NCBI GenBank assembly: GCA_002005505.1
Contig: KV908360.1
Location: 1-17,500, forward strand
Length of the DNA stretch: 17,500 bases
DNA from: Botryococcus braunii
Taxonomy: Eukaryota > Chlorophyta > Trebouxiophyceae
Direction of reading: 5' to 3'
Below the pieces are notes generated by a model. It saw nothing but the letters and a program-made list of their open reading frames with translations, was not told the origin of the DNA and ran no database searches. Positions 1-10,369 of this stretch are shown one piece after another (position 1 is the stretch's first letter; each line of letters opens with the position of its first letter). Both the position numbers and the translations under genes were made by a program.

Positions 1-271
1 TGGATACCGTTGGCACGGGTACCCTGTAAAGGATGCCACACAGTGCCAAAGCTGATCTGGAATATGCGCGGTACCCTCGCCAGTAACACGGCTCGGTTGC
101 AGGCACCAGGCCTCGATGACCTGTAGCCCAGCGTCATCCATCACAAACCCAATTTCACAAATATCCCAGTTCATCATGTACAGTTTGCCATGTTCAAACG
201 ACCGCACTGGTCCAATTTTCATTGGATCTGAGTTCCCACATGGGCTAATTACTACTTGCCAGCATAGGCGC
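1..271 (-). CDS. Exon 4 of BTB copy A, partial at the left edge
   Basis: An acceptor (tgcaattttcttag, AG at 273-272) opens a segment whose frame is free of stops from 288 to the window edge. It encodes KIGPVRSFEHG, then IGFVMDDAGLQVIEAWCLQ and IPDQLWHC, all shared with copy B (11419-11942). The V-I-E-A-W and D-Q-L-W-x-C pieces would suit the helical BACK region that follows BTB in many plant proteins, but I do not recognise a named domain with confidence. Unlike copy B, this copy keeps the frame open across FEHGKLYMMNWD. The exact phase at the acceptor is uncertain, because the frame that matches copy B is not the one a simple phase-0 joining would give. The rest of the exon lies outside the window. 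Confidence 0.5.
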
Positions 272-971
272 CTAAGAAAATTGCAGGATTATGGGGGTTG
301 TGCTGTCCTTGCAAGCAGAACATGTAAATTCCACATTATGTGACATGTGATGATAACCGTAATTATCATGATACGGAAGGCTGCCCATACATAATAAGAG
401 CAATGGGAAGTACACAGTGATGACGATGATTATCTTATGGACACATAATGTCGACCTGTGCATTATGTGGACGATGATGATGAGGATGATGATGATGTTG
501 ATGATCATATGATGTTGATTGATCATCGCTGGTGTGGAGGACGCCACTGCCAGCAAGGGTCATTAGCATCTGCATATCGTTGGCATTAAGATGATGATGA
601 TATGATCAACCTGATCGCAAACAATACTTTCAACTTTAGCCCAGTCAGCGAGTCCATGACTCTAGCTCCACTCTCCCAGATCCTCAGTAAGTCATTAGCC
701 AGAATGCCTGAGATTCAAAATCTCGCTTCTGCGGTCCTTGTGGGGAGTTTGTCGCTGCATCGATGCAACAAGCTCCCCGAAGAGAACTCTGCAACAGGCA
801 ATTTTGTGGTTTCAAAGGTATGCCGCACAAGGAGATAACACCTCAGACTCGATTTGGAGATCCTAGGAGTCTTGCACGATCCAACCCCTACCATTGTTGA
901 CAACCCCGATGCAAATTGACAACCCCAGTCAATCTTGATGTATGCTATTAGTAGTCAGCCGGGTCACTCAC
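272..971 (-). other. Fused intron region of BTB copy A (lacks exon 3)
   Basis: This holds an imperfect GAT/ATG repeat (about 469-515), a block that is inverted relative to copy B (511-592), and a stretch at about 610-905 that aligns with copy B's intron 2 (12640-12920). In copy B an exon lies between those two blocks. Here the sequence passes straight from the inverted block to the intron 2 homology, so about 320 bp are missing. Confidence 0.6.
511..592. other. Segment inverted relative to the paralogous copy B
   Basis: Read on the minus strand, this segment contains cgatatgcagatgctaatga, then acccttg, and later tccacaccagc. Copy B shows the same landmarks in the same order on the plus strand at 12236-12308 (cgatatgcagatgttaataa, accctta, tccacaccagc). 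Flanking DNA on both sides keeps the normal orientation. Both edges touch ATG/GAT-type repeats (gatgatgatgat at 471 on, aagatgatgatgat at 589 on). Confidence 0.72.
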
Positions 972-1108
972 AGTGTGAGGATCTCGACAACATTAAGTGA
1001 ATCGAGCCTTTCAGCCATTAATTTCTCGCACAGCTTGCTAGCTGCTTGGAATTTGTATCTTCGAGCGAGCTTATACACGCCAAGAAGGTTGGAACCGATT
1101 AGTGGAGT
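972..1108 (-). CDS. Exon 2 of BTB copy A: last BTB helices
   Basis: A 137-bp exon starting in phase 0 after acceptor ttgcag and ending two bases into a codon at donor CT|GTGAGT (GT at 971-970). It encodes SNLLGVYKLARRYKF, the helix pair that ends a BTB domain (compare the general pattern N-V-L-x-L-L-x-L-A-D-K-Y). A charged helix follows and ends in VVEILTL. Joined to exon 1, the tyrosine of LLY and the asparagine of SNLL are about eight residues apart, close to the usual loop length. Copy B's exon 2 has the same length and both splice sites. Residues that differ are mostly conservative at the helix core (LLGVY, AASKL). Confidence 0.68.
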
Positions 1109-1572
1109 CTGCAAGCAAACCCCCAGCTTATTAACTTTGGTCCGTGGATGCATGTCAGACTTTCAGCTTAAGGGTAATAATCTTTGATGAGGCAGGAGAA
1201 GAGATCAAGAGGTGCAGAGCTGTTCTTCAGTCTTTCACGTCCGAGGCTAAAAGCTACTGTTGAACTTGGTGAGTGCATGTTCAGGCATACTGCCCCCAGT
1301 CTCCACATTCTTAAACACCACACATTGTGTGATAAATCAAAAGGATGGATAATAAAGAACACAGTGCCACTTTTTGGATTACACTTGCATTGATCAGCAC
1401 TGGCAGTATCCACTGCTTTGTGAGTCCATTAATCTCCAGAAACTCATCCGTGACCTACAAAGCAGGGTAGGAGACCGCATATAGAGGGCAGTTTAGATAA
1501 TTATATTGAAGGGCGTGGGGTCCAATTAACAACATATGTCGTACTTGCAGCAAACTAAATATGGAATCATAC
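1109..1572 (-). other. Intron 1 of BTB copy A
   Basis: It lies between the exon 1 donor (GT at 1572-1571) and the exon 2 acceptor (AG at 1110-1109, preceded by a T-rich tract, tttgcttgcag). Most of it is alignable with 13126-13590 of copy B, for example the block around 1405-1550. An 81-codon minus-strand frame at 1168-1413 is not preserved in copy B and is probably chance. Confidence 0.55.
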
Positions 1573-1971
1573 CTTGCAGTAGAGGAGCGACACTAGAGCT
1601 TCAAAGTCGTCTCCGTTTGTTTCATGGAGCTTCAAAGTAGTCAATGCGTCGTCCCTGTACCTTTTTTCCGAAAACTTGCGGCAGAAAAACTCCGAAACCA
1701 TGGCAAGGTCTCTTTTGGAACACAAGATTTCCTGACGATCGTCTGTTTGGACGACGAGATCCCAGAAGTGTTTATGCTTTTGCCTGTCAACCCAAAAGCG
1801 GTGTCGCGACTCCAAGATCGAAGATTGGTAGCGATCATCCTGAGTGATATCAAGATTATTGTCGGAGGTGAAGGAGCACGCTAAAAGACCGTCTTGTGCA
1901 ACTCTTGCTCTTTTAGCTCGGTGTGAGCCCTCTGAATCCATGCTGCTTGCTTCAGAGGCTGATTGATACAT
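1573..1971 (-). CDS. Exon 1 of BTB copy A: N-terminus and first half of BTB domain
   Basis: A 399-bp open segment from ATG at 1971 to a good donor (AAG|GTATGA, GT at 1572-1571), ending in phase 0. Residues 1-55 are low-complexity with a basic cluster, KRARVA, that could be a nuclear localisation signal. Residues from about 65 on follow the BTB pattern: a hydrophobic FWDLVVQ strand, an ILCSK(R/K)DL helix replacing the usual H-K-x-L, a SEFFCRKFSE segment, a TLKLHE strand, and DDFEALVSLLY leading to the short loop before the last helices. Copy B aligns along the whole length at roughly half the residues, with shared landmarks NNLDIT, VVQTD, EILCSK and DDFE. The start is the first in-frame Met and sits at the same place as in copy B. 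Confidence 0.72.
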
Positions 1972-2084
1972 AATGGAAAAGCCAAATCAAAAGAAGTGCA
2001 GGGGTGATTCCGGCGTCTGGTTAACGTTGCTTCGCAGAGCAGCGAGATCTGATCGATTTGTACTAAGTACTGTTCATGAAAGGA

Positions 2085-2134
2085 AGAAGAAGAAGGGGAA
2101 AAAAAACAAAAAAAAAAAAAAAAAAACAAAAAAA
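2085..2134. repeat. A-rich tract upstream of BTB copy A
   Basis: Runs of A interrupted by single C or G bases, grown out of a GAAGAAGAAG purine stretch. The matching place upstream of copy B (about 14400-14425) has only ggaaggaaggaaag, so this looks like local expansion. It is not the tail of the neighbouring minus-strand retroelement, whose tail would read as T on the plus strand. Confidence 0.7.
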
Positions 2135-2442
2135 ACCCATTATTTTCTTCGAGTTTACATAAGAGGAAATCACACCCCACACCACAGAAGCCAGCACAGA
2201 AACAGCAACACCCGTAACCTAAACTCGAACGTCAACCCCCCCATAGGGTAATCGCACCGCCAACTGCCGCCCAACGGCCCGGGCAATCGCAAAGCTGACC
2301 CGCCTATGCGTAGAAAACAAGACAAGGTCTTCATGCGCAACTAGCGCCTGATTAACAATCCCTTGGAGCCGCTTCAAGAACTCCTCCGCCGCCGAATCCA
2401 ACCCCCCAAATGTTTCGAACAAAGGGGCGGAAAACGACACCG

Positions 2443-2463
2443 GGGGGCGGGGGGGGGGGGGGG
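2443..2463. repeat. G homopolymer in retroelement remnant
   Basis: A run of G interrupted by a single C. On the minus strand it translates as a proline stretch and marks a frame change between LLRQP and the SFSAPLFETFGG tail. A similar run, C on the plus strand, is at 2892-2906. Confidence 0.7.
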
Positions 2464-2516
2464 CTGCCTAAGGAGAACCTCCCGGTACGAGGCCAGCTTG
2501 CATGCCGCAGCCTGCG

Positions 2517-3068
2517 CCGCAGCCCCACCAGGCACAAAGTCTCCACCACCAGCCAAATAAGAGGCGGTGAGTGGAGAGGTTCCCACCACATCAACATAGA
2601 GATCCCGCCCCCCAATTTATCAAGAAAGACTAAGTCCGGCCTACGCGTTTCAAAACCCACAACCCGAATCGGAAGTGGAGGTTCCCGGGTGACGACCGCC
2701 TCCACCTTCTTCCCTATCCGAAACAACATATCCCGCACCGCGTTATAACGTATAACGCGGCCCCACCAGCTACAAAGTCCCGCCCCGCGTTATAACGTAT
2801 AAAGCAGCCCCACCAGGCACCAAGTCTCCACCAACAGCCAAATGAGAGGCGGCGAGTGGAGAGGTACCCACCACATCAACATAGAGATCCCGCCCCCCCC
2901 CCCCCCTCTCCCAATCAAGAAAGACCAAGTCCGGCCTACGCGTCTCAAAAACCACAACCCGAACCGGAAGTGGAGGGTTGCCGGGTGACGACCGCCTCCA
3001 TCTCCTTCCCTATCCGAAACAACATATCCCGAACAGCGTTATGACATATCCCGCACCGCGTTATAACA
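2517..3068 (-). repeat. Internal tandem duplication within the endonuclease-like domain
   Basis: The block 2804-3068 repeats 2517-2752 in the same direction (both contain gaggcggtgagtggagagg or its variant, catcaacatagagatcccg, aagtccggcctacgcgt and ccgaaacaacatatcccg). A truncated third copy sits between them (2761-2804). Each unit ends in a cgcgttataac motif (2739, 2786 and 3057). The two long units carry separate copies of VRDMLFRIGK, RRPDLVFLD and VVGTSP, so no continuous protein can be made. Confidence 0.75.
2892..2906. repeat. C homopolymer in retroelement remnant
   Basis: A C run that adds glycines between RPDLVFLDWER and DLYVDVVG on the minus strand, lengthening the spacing of the presumed catalytic residues compared with the second duplicated unit. 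Confidence 0.65.
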
Positions 3069-3540
3069 TATATGGCGATAGGTGACAGCCACCCCGTGAC
3101 CCGACCCAACACTGGATCACGTGGTCCCCAAACCGATCCATCTCCTGACCACACGGGGGATATGGAGCCCCCCCTGGGAACATGGGAATCAGCAGCTGAT
3201 CCAGAAGCCGACACCGGAACTCGATGTTGGCCATGACCTGGCCCATGCGCTCCACCGGGAGTGCTTGGAGCCACCCCGAGGCATGAGGGCGGGCCACCGA
3301 GTCCAGGACCTGAATGAGACGTTCCCGAGCGGGCAACGCAAGGAGGGCTCGCCGACGAATATTTGAAAGAAGCTCACCCAGCTTGCGTTGGACATCGGTA
3401 TCAAGGAACGCCTCATCGAGAAGCTCCCAATCGAGGTCCTCCAAGGCCTATGAGTTATTGCAAGGAGTTTCGGATGCACTGCCACGTGCGAAGGAAATAG
3501 GAAGATGGGGGCGTGAGCCCTAAACTCCCATCCCGACACT

Positions 3541-3699
3541 CGCGGCAGTGTGACCCATGGGTGTGACCTATTTCCCTCCCCCCAGCATGACTAATAACGA
3601 ATACCCGGGAAACTAAGAAAGAGCAGGTCAGATTGGGCCCAGACCTACGGTTACCCACCCCTACCCCCCACCCCTCAATAATTATATCAAATTTCTGTC
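3541..3699. other. Spacer between two retroelement remnants
   Basis: C-rich DNA between the end of recognisable endonuclease-type element homology and the 3' end of the next element. No gene was recognised. Confidence 0.4.
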
Positions 3700-5250
3700 T
3701 GGAGAGCTAACAGCCCCCACAGCTCAAACAACCCCCACAGCCCAACGAAGTGTGAAAGCGTGAAGGAAGGAAGGAAATATTTCATCCAGGACCAGCCATT
3801 ATGGCTGAAGGGATGACGATGGAAATGTCTAAAATCTAGATCCACCACTAAGAGTTGGATGTCCCTGAAGCATGTAGAGCGTTAACCACAAACCTTGCAA
3901 CCCCTTCATCGTCGTACTGCCACATGAAGCGAGTAACTGATCGCACTCGGGGGTGGAAAAGCTGGCTAAACTGAGATCGAATATGATCTAACAATGGGCA
4001 AATGAGCAGGAAATGAAAGTCATCTCCCACCATCCCTAATGAACATCTAGTACAGATCCTCTCATCATGTGGGATCCCTTGCCGGGCACCAGTGTCGATT
4101 GGGAGGTCATGACATCCTAAGCGGAATCGTAAAAGGGTTCTTACTGTCTTCACGGGGAGATGAAGTCTTGGGCACCTCTATGCAGAGGCACATGTTGAGG
4201 GCGTATAAAGCATCTATAATACCTACAATACAATGCCCTAACTGAGAGACATGAGCGAGGAGAAGGGTGTAAGCCTTCCCACAACAGATCTGCCTGGCGA
4301 TCAAGTAGGTCTTGTACCCGACGCACATCAATACGTTCAGGCGTGTCCATGCGGATGTGGTCGGTATTGAAATACCCAACTTTTTTTAATTGCTTAACCA
4401 CAGTTCCTGCAAAGGTTTCACGCCTAGTATTGTTGGCAAAACACAAGAACCTTGTAGTGAAACCTTTCTGGGCCCAAGTCGACAATGGAATTCAAAAGTT
4501 AACCATCCTTAACAACCGTGTGGACCACAAGGGGTTGATATTCAGAACTCACAGTTGATAATATCTTCTGGGGAATTCGACCGAACACCGGTGATCTTAC
4601 AGAGCACCTTCTTATGTGCATCTAGTAGTTTGGACCCACACGGTCGAGAAGACGACTTGGATGTACCCTTGAAAGTCCTAAAGGCCCATACCTCACATGT
4701 ACATCCATAAGAGATGAGAGGAGGGAGGCATGCAATTGCATGGTACAGGTCCAGCAATAGGGACATGTCCATGTACATGGATATATCACATTCAAAGTTA
4801 CTATAACCCTTGATTAGGTTAGCCCATGCCATCCAGAATCGCTGTTCGAGCCTTGCTATGCTAGCACCAAGTCCACATTTATGGTGGACCTGTAGGCCCA
4901 AGTATTAAGCCTCCTCAACGACCTCAATAGGTGTGCCACCACATAAAACGGTAATCGATGAGGGTGTGGCGTCGGGGTTTATGTTCAATATTTGGGTCTT
5001 TGACCCGTTCAATTTCATATTCATTGCCATGCACCACTCTTGACTAGCATCAATGAGCACTTGAAGATCCTTCGGTTTCGGTAAACCTCTGCATGTGACT
5101 GCATGTGACAAACCTTGAATTAATGCCAGAAGCGATGTCATCTGCATATCCTAAAGTATCGTGAAGTTTAATGTTCGTATTGTCGTACCTGGCACTGAAG
5201 GTGTGAGGGGACCCAGAGGAGCAGATGGGGCCCTCATCTAACCCCACAAG
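3700..5250 (-). mobile_element. 5'-truncated non-LTR (LINE) retrotransposon with YADD motif
   Basis: The minus strand carries the C-terminal half of a LINE reverse transcriptase in at least four shifted frames. At 5050-5247 is the catalytic LGYADDIAS box. A frame change just after it leads to 4905-5147 with LNGSKTQILNIN, the strand-turn that follows the active site in this class, and this ends in a stop. 4542-4901 continues with GLQVHHKCGLGASIARLEQRFW and an ISYGCTCEVWAF piece of the thumb/connector. 3848-4485 ends with RTLLRFRLGCHDLP and a C-x2-C-x9-H-x4-C knuckle before the terminal stop. Endonuclease and the first half of RT are missing, as expected from 5' truncation. About 150 bp of 3' non-coding DNA (3700-3847) holds a duplicated acagcccccacag-type motif. 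Role when intact: copying its RNA into target DNA. This copy is inactive. Confidence 0.78.
3706..3747. repeat. Short direct repeat at the 3' end of the LINE remnant
   Basis: The motif aacagcccccacagc is followed closely by aacaacccccacagccc. It lies where the 3' end of the minus-strand element is expected, so it may be the terminal repeat that some LINEs carry in place of poly(A). Confidence 0.4.
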
Positions 5251-5751
5251 CTTGGATCCTTAAGGTCCCGTGTACGTGCATGCAAGAAGCTGTGGTGTGG
5301 CTGGGTCATAGGAACACGATAAGGTGGGTTAACTTCGAAGTGAATTCACTGGGCTCTCCATGGGAAATGCAAGTTGGACTGAGGCATATGAAGGTTACTT
5401 TTGTCTCTGAGAATGCATCAATATAGAAGGCAATCTGGAAACACACAATCCCACCAATGCAAAGCATCCACCGTTGATCGTACCCCTAGAAACCTGTATC
5501 AGGGTGTGATATTATAGTGTGAACAGGGTCCGGAACCCCCCATTTGACCCCCGATGCTTCCCAGAGACTCCCCGATTACGTGCGGAGTAAAAAAGCCAGC
5601 TCGCCTCCCTCCAGCAACCACGGGCGGAGCAGTACATGGGTCGCAGAACCAGTCCATCCACGGGCCACGGGCCGTGGCCCACGGCACTGGAGCGCGCAGC
5701 ATCACAGCAGGGGTCTTGAATAGTCTGTATCAATAGAGGTTTAATTTGTTA
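5251..5751. other. No gene seen
   Basis: No protein frame with family character was found. A 19-bp near-perfect palindrome (arms gggccacgg and ccgtggccc around one G) lies at 5662-5680 in a GC-rich patch. Confidence 0.5.
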
Positions 5752-5773
5752 TAACAGCGTAATTACGCTGTTA
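5752..5773. repeat. Perfect 22-bp palindrome
   Basis: The left half is taacagcgtaa and the right half is its exact reverse complement with no spacer. It is AT-rich at the centre and ends. No gene or element edge is recognisable next to it, so it may be a cruciform-prone site or the remains of a terminal inverted repeat. Confidence 0.8.
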
Positions 5774-6512
5774 CCTTATTGTGCCGCGGTTATGGGTGAC
5801 GGGGGTTGCCAGGGACGGGCCCAGCCTCTTTGTTCTGTAACTGAGGGGGTGTCAACTGGTTAGTGCCTTTTATAGGCTTAACAGCCATTAGTGGGTATTA
5901 TGTGCACTTTGCGGCCGCCGGGGGGAGACCAGGTACGTCTGGCACGTTGCCGTTGACTGCAGGACTGCGGTAGGGGTGCGTGCGTAGGGGTTCACCGCTC
6001 AGATCCACTCATTTCTCCTCGTAAACATTGTGGGGGTGTGTGTGGGCGTTCCTGTCTACACATGTGGAATATGCAAGTGCATTTCTACAATGACAAAAGG
6101 ATGTGATTTCAAGTGTTCCGTTTCATAGGTCTCACTTACATGAGGTATAGATTCTAGAAAACTACCGAATCCAGCGATTTACTTTCATAAACGCAACAAA
6201 ATATCAGATAAGCAGGTGGGTCCCCTCGATCAGCCATGTGGTGAAATTGATCATGCACCAATCATACTTTAAGAGGGAGGCAGCGGCTGGCAGCCCACCT
6301 CCCATTGCTTACAAAAGGTGCGGCCAATTCCGCCAAAATTTGCCACCCTGCGGCCAAGTTGGCTGCCAACGGCCAAAAAAAAAAAAAAACCCTGAGGCAG
6401 CCCCCTCTCGCTTCGGTAAAGGCACTCTGACCCACTCTTAGAAGAGGACCAGTGTGGCCATCTCCCACCTTCGTTAGTAACGATATCGATACGCGATATT
6501 GATATCAATCCT
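5774..6512. other. No gene seen
   Basis: Mixed-composition DNA with a short A run at 6366-6380 and small palindromes around 6480-6510 (cgatatcg, ttgatatcaa). No splice-bounded coding segment was recognised. Confidence 0.5.
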
Positions 6513-7925
<1,413 letters not shown>

Positions 7926-8060
7926 TACACCTATGTACTGTAAGTTTGCAGTTATAACACCTATGTACTGTAAGTTTGCTGCATAGTACAACTACCCATA
8001 GTGGGACCAACATGCATAGCTTAACATCTATGTACTGTAAGTTTGCTGCATAGTACAACT
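7926..8060. repeat. Imperfect short tandem repeat (three ctatgtactgtaagtttgc units)
   Basis: The 20-base unit starts at 7931, 7961 and about 8028 (the last as tctatgtactgtaagtttgc). The second and third units are followed by gcatagtacaactaccca and tgggaccaacat. The spacings, 30 and 67 bp, indicate two nested duplications. Confidence 0.85.
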
Positions 8061-8197
8061 ACCCACTGGGACCAACATACAACAACCCACATGGGATCTG
8101 CTACACATGGCAGCATCTTGGCCCCACAGGCCTCACACCCCGTATAATACCCGTACCTGGTACAATCCCCATCCTGGTCTCACCACCGACACACCCC

Positions 8198-8822
8198 ATC
8201 CAGGTCCAAGTGTGACCCGCTGGAATGGGGAAGGATTGGCCCACAATGGGTTGAACCATACACGGCGCATGATCTTATCCCATCCATCTGGATCCCTTAT
8301 CGTCGCAACTTAATCCCTACCATTTGCCTCACCCTTGATTATTCGTCTCATGCTACTTGACATTACCACTATAGATAAACTAACTCCCTGAAGATGTGGT
8401 TCACAACCAGAACAAACAATAATGTGCCTACTGCCAAGCGGAGCAAAACCTTTGGTCAAAACTTCCACCGTGGATCTGCGTAGTTTCCCGTCAGCATCTG
8501 CACCAACAAAATCAAGGCCCGCCAATCATGATTATACAGAGTCATCTTTAATACTGACACCAGGATTGGAGTGATCGTAATTCACACAGACTGCGATAAA
8601 CAGGCTATAACATGCATGAGTCATATGAGTTCAAATCTTGGGAGACGTTCATACACACCTTCTTCCATGGATCCATTCAAGAACAATAACAACCTTGCAG
8701 AAGGTGACTATCTGTACAAATTTGTGCACACCGAGAAGATGGTCCAGCAAGGCAACTCCTCGAGGAATATGTTCACTCAACACATCAGGTATCTTCAGCA
8801 ACAAACAAAGGCAGGCAGGCAG
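8198..8822. repeat. Direct repeat, copy 1 (pairs with 9141-9822)
   Basis: It begins atccaggtccaagtgtgacc and ends in a caggcaggcagg tract. It matches 9141-9822 along its full length, apart from an insertion of about 50 bp in the second copy near 9285-9335. On the minus strand both copies carry a frame with HIPRGVALLD and LEWI (about 8655-8813) and another with GADADGKLRRS (8310-8525). I do not recognise the protein. The differences between copies mostly change residues, so present coding function is doubtful. Confidence 0.85.
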
Positions 8823-9140
8823 GGTTCGTAATACCCCATTGCCATAGACAACCTTTCATAGCTTATGCCAACGGGGAGGGCATGTAGCATTACCTAGGGT
8901 ATTATGCTCTAGCTAGAGGTACTTGGCATTGCTCTATGAGTTGCCTAGCTGACCTAGATCCGCAGTACAACCTCGCTCAGACAATTCGCTCGGTTGCCCA
9001 TACGACGCGTATTTGGTAGTACATATAATTAGACTCACCTCGGGTTTAAAAGTGGAGACTCAGATCATTCATGTAAATCTTATCCACGGACTCGTCAATT
9101 GTTTCATTCCAAACCTCTTCCTCTAGGCTGAGCCGCTACA
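8823..9140. other. Spacer between direct repeat copies; no gene seen
   Basis: About 320 bp of unique-looking sequence with no recognisable coding or structural signal. Confidence 0.5.
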
Positions 9141-9822
9141 ATCCAGGTCCAAGTGTGACCCACTGGAATGGGGCAGGATTGGCCCACAATGGGTTGAACC
9201 ATACACGACGCATGGTCTTATCCCATCCACACATCCCATATCGTCGCAACTGAATCCCTACCATTTGCGTCATCCTCGATTATTTAGTATTAAGAGTGAA
9301 GCTTATCCTAATCGCACACTAGAAATCATGCATTCGGGAATGTTTGTCTCAAGCTACTTGACTCAAACACTACAGATAAAGTAATTCCCTGCAGAAGTGG
9401 TACAAAACCAGGATAAGCAATAATGTGCCTGCTGCCTAGCGGAGCAAAATCTTTGGTCGAAACTTCCACCATGGATCTGCGTAATTTCCCGTCAGCATCT
9501 GCACCAAGAAAAACAAGGCCCGCCAATCATGATTATACAGAGTCAACTTCAATAATGATCATTATCATGACACCAGGATTAGAGTGATTCAAATTCACAC
9601 AGACTGCGGTTAAGAGGCTATAACATGAGTTTGAATCTTGGAGACGTTCATACACACCTTCTTCCCTGGATCCATTCAAGAAAAATAACAACCTTGGAGA
9701 AGGTGACTATCAGTAAAAATTTGTGCACACTGGGAAGCTGGTCCAGCAAGGCAACTCCTCGAGGAATATGTTCACTCGACACATCAGGTATCTTCAGCAA
9801 CAAACTAAGGCAGGCAGGCAGG
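9141..9822. repeat. Direct repeat, copy 2 (pairs with 8198-8822)
   Basis: The same block as 8198-8822, with an extra segment that includes attaagagtgaagcttatcc. Its terminal caggcaggcagg tract runs straight into the long purine tract, so that tract may have grown from this edge. Confidence 0.85.
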
Positions 9823-10206
9823 CGAGCGGGCCGGAGCGAAGGAGCCAGATAGGGAGGGAGGGACGGAGGGAAGGGGAGTAATGGGGGGATGAGAGGGGGG
9901 AAGGGGGGGGGGAGTGGGGGAAGTGGGGAGGGAGGGAGGGAGAGGAGAGGGAGAGGGGGGAAGGGACGGAGGGGACGTGGGAGGCACGGAGGCAGGTAGG
10001 CACCCACGGGAGGCGGGAGGGAGGGAGGAGGGAGGTAACGCGGGCAGAGCGGAGGAAGGCAGGCATGGAGGAACGGTAGGCGGGTGCGGGGGCAGGCGAA
10101 CGGAGGGAGGCAGAGAGATAGGGAGTCAGGCAGGAAAGGAGGGCGGGCGGCCGGAAGGGAAGCAAGGAGGGAGGGAGGGAGGAAGGCCAGGGCGGGAGAG
10201 AGAACG

Positions 10207-10208
<2 letters not shown>
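9823..10208. repeat. Long G/A-rich purine tract (degenerate GGGA/GGA repeats)
   Basis: The plus strand is almost all G and A with scattered C or T, made of gggaggga-like units. Long open frames on both strands here are by-products of composition. Tracts of this sort can form triplex or G-quadruplex structures; this is known chemistry, not shown here. Confidence 0.9.
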
Positions 10209-10267
<59 letters not shown>

Positions 10268-10290
10268 CCACACACACACACACACAAACA

Positions 10291-10369
<79 letters not shown>

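Larger units (their letters stand above)
1..1971 (-). pseudogene. BTB/POZ-type gene, copy A (gene level, partial, exon 3 missing)
   Basis: Three exons can be placed on the minus strand: exon 1 (1573-1971), exon 2 (972-1108) and exon 4 (1-271, running off the left edge). They match copy B (11419-14266) in order, size and phase, and the introns and about 110 bp of upstream DNA are also alignable. BTB proteins usually act as dimerising adaptors, often for CUL3 ubiquitin ligases; that role is inferred from the family. The exon that copy B carries at 12448-12625 has no counterpart here. The exon 2 homologue ends with two leftover bases, so splicing exon 2 directly to exon 4 would probably break the frame. 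I therefore call this a likely pseudogene, although exons 1, 2 and 4 each still hold an open frame. Expression from a different splice pattern cannot be excluded. Confidence 0.6.
2140..3540 (-). mobile_element. Degenerate non-LTR retrotransposon, C-terminal part with endonuclease-like domain
   Basis: The minus strand encodes, in several broken frames, the C-terminal part of a non-LTR retrotransposon polyprotein. From 3444 down come LDWELLDEAFLD, a linker with SGWLQALPVERMG, a zinc-knuckle-like stretch C-G-(x8)-D-H-V-I-Q-C whose first cysteine is replaced by Tyr, and VRDMLFRIGKEMEAVVTR. These are followed by RRPDLVFLD...DLYVDVVGTSP and a helical tail ending at a stop at about 2219. The R-P-D ... 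V-D-V spacing behind a CCHC-like knuckle resembles the restriction-like endonuclease of R2-type and plant relatives; this is inferred, not searched. No reverse-transcriptase core is present. Frameshifts, an upstream stop next to 3444, homopolymer runs and an internal duplication make it a dead copy. The 3' non-coding part probably extends to about 2140. Confidence 0.62.

Noticed and set aside
715..903. Exon in intron 2 (minus-strand frames in both copies starting MST, with VGSCKTPRI)
   Set aside because: Copies at 715-903 and 12732-12920 share only the first third before diverging in frame, and no splice sites fit. Treated as conserved intron.
1168..1413. Extra BTB exon between exons 1 and 2 of copy A
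   Set aside because: The frame is not conserved in copy B, and exons 1 and 2 already join in phase with a normal BTB loop length.
2085..2134. Poly(A) tail of a retroelement
   Set aside because: It is on the wrong strand for the neighbouring minus-strand element, and copy B has a short purine tract at the same place, so expansion is simpler.
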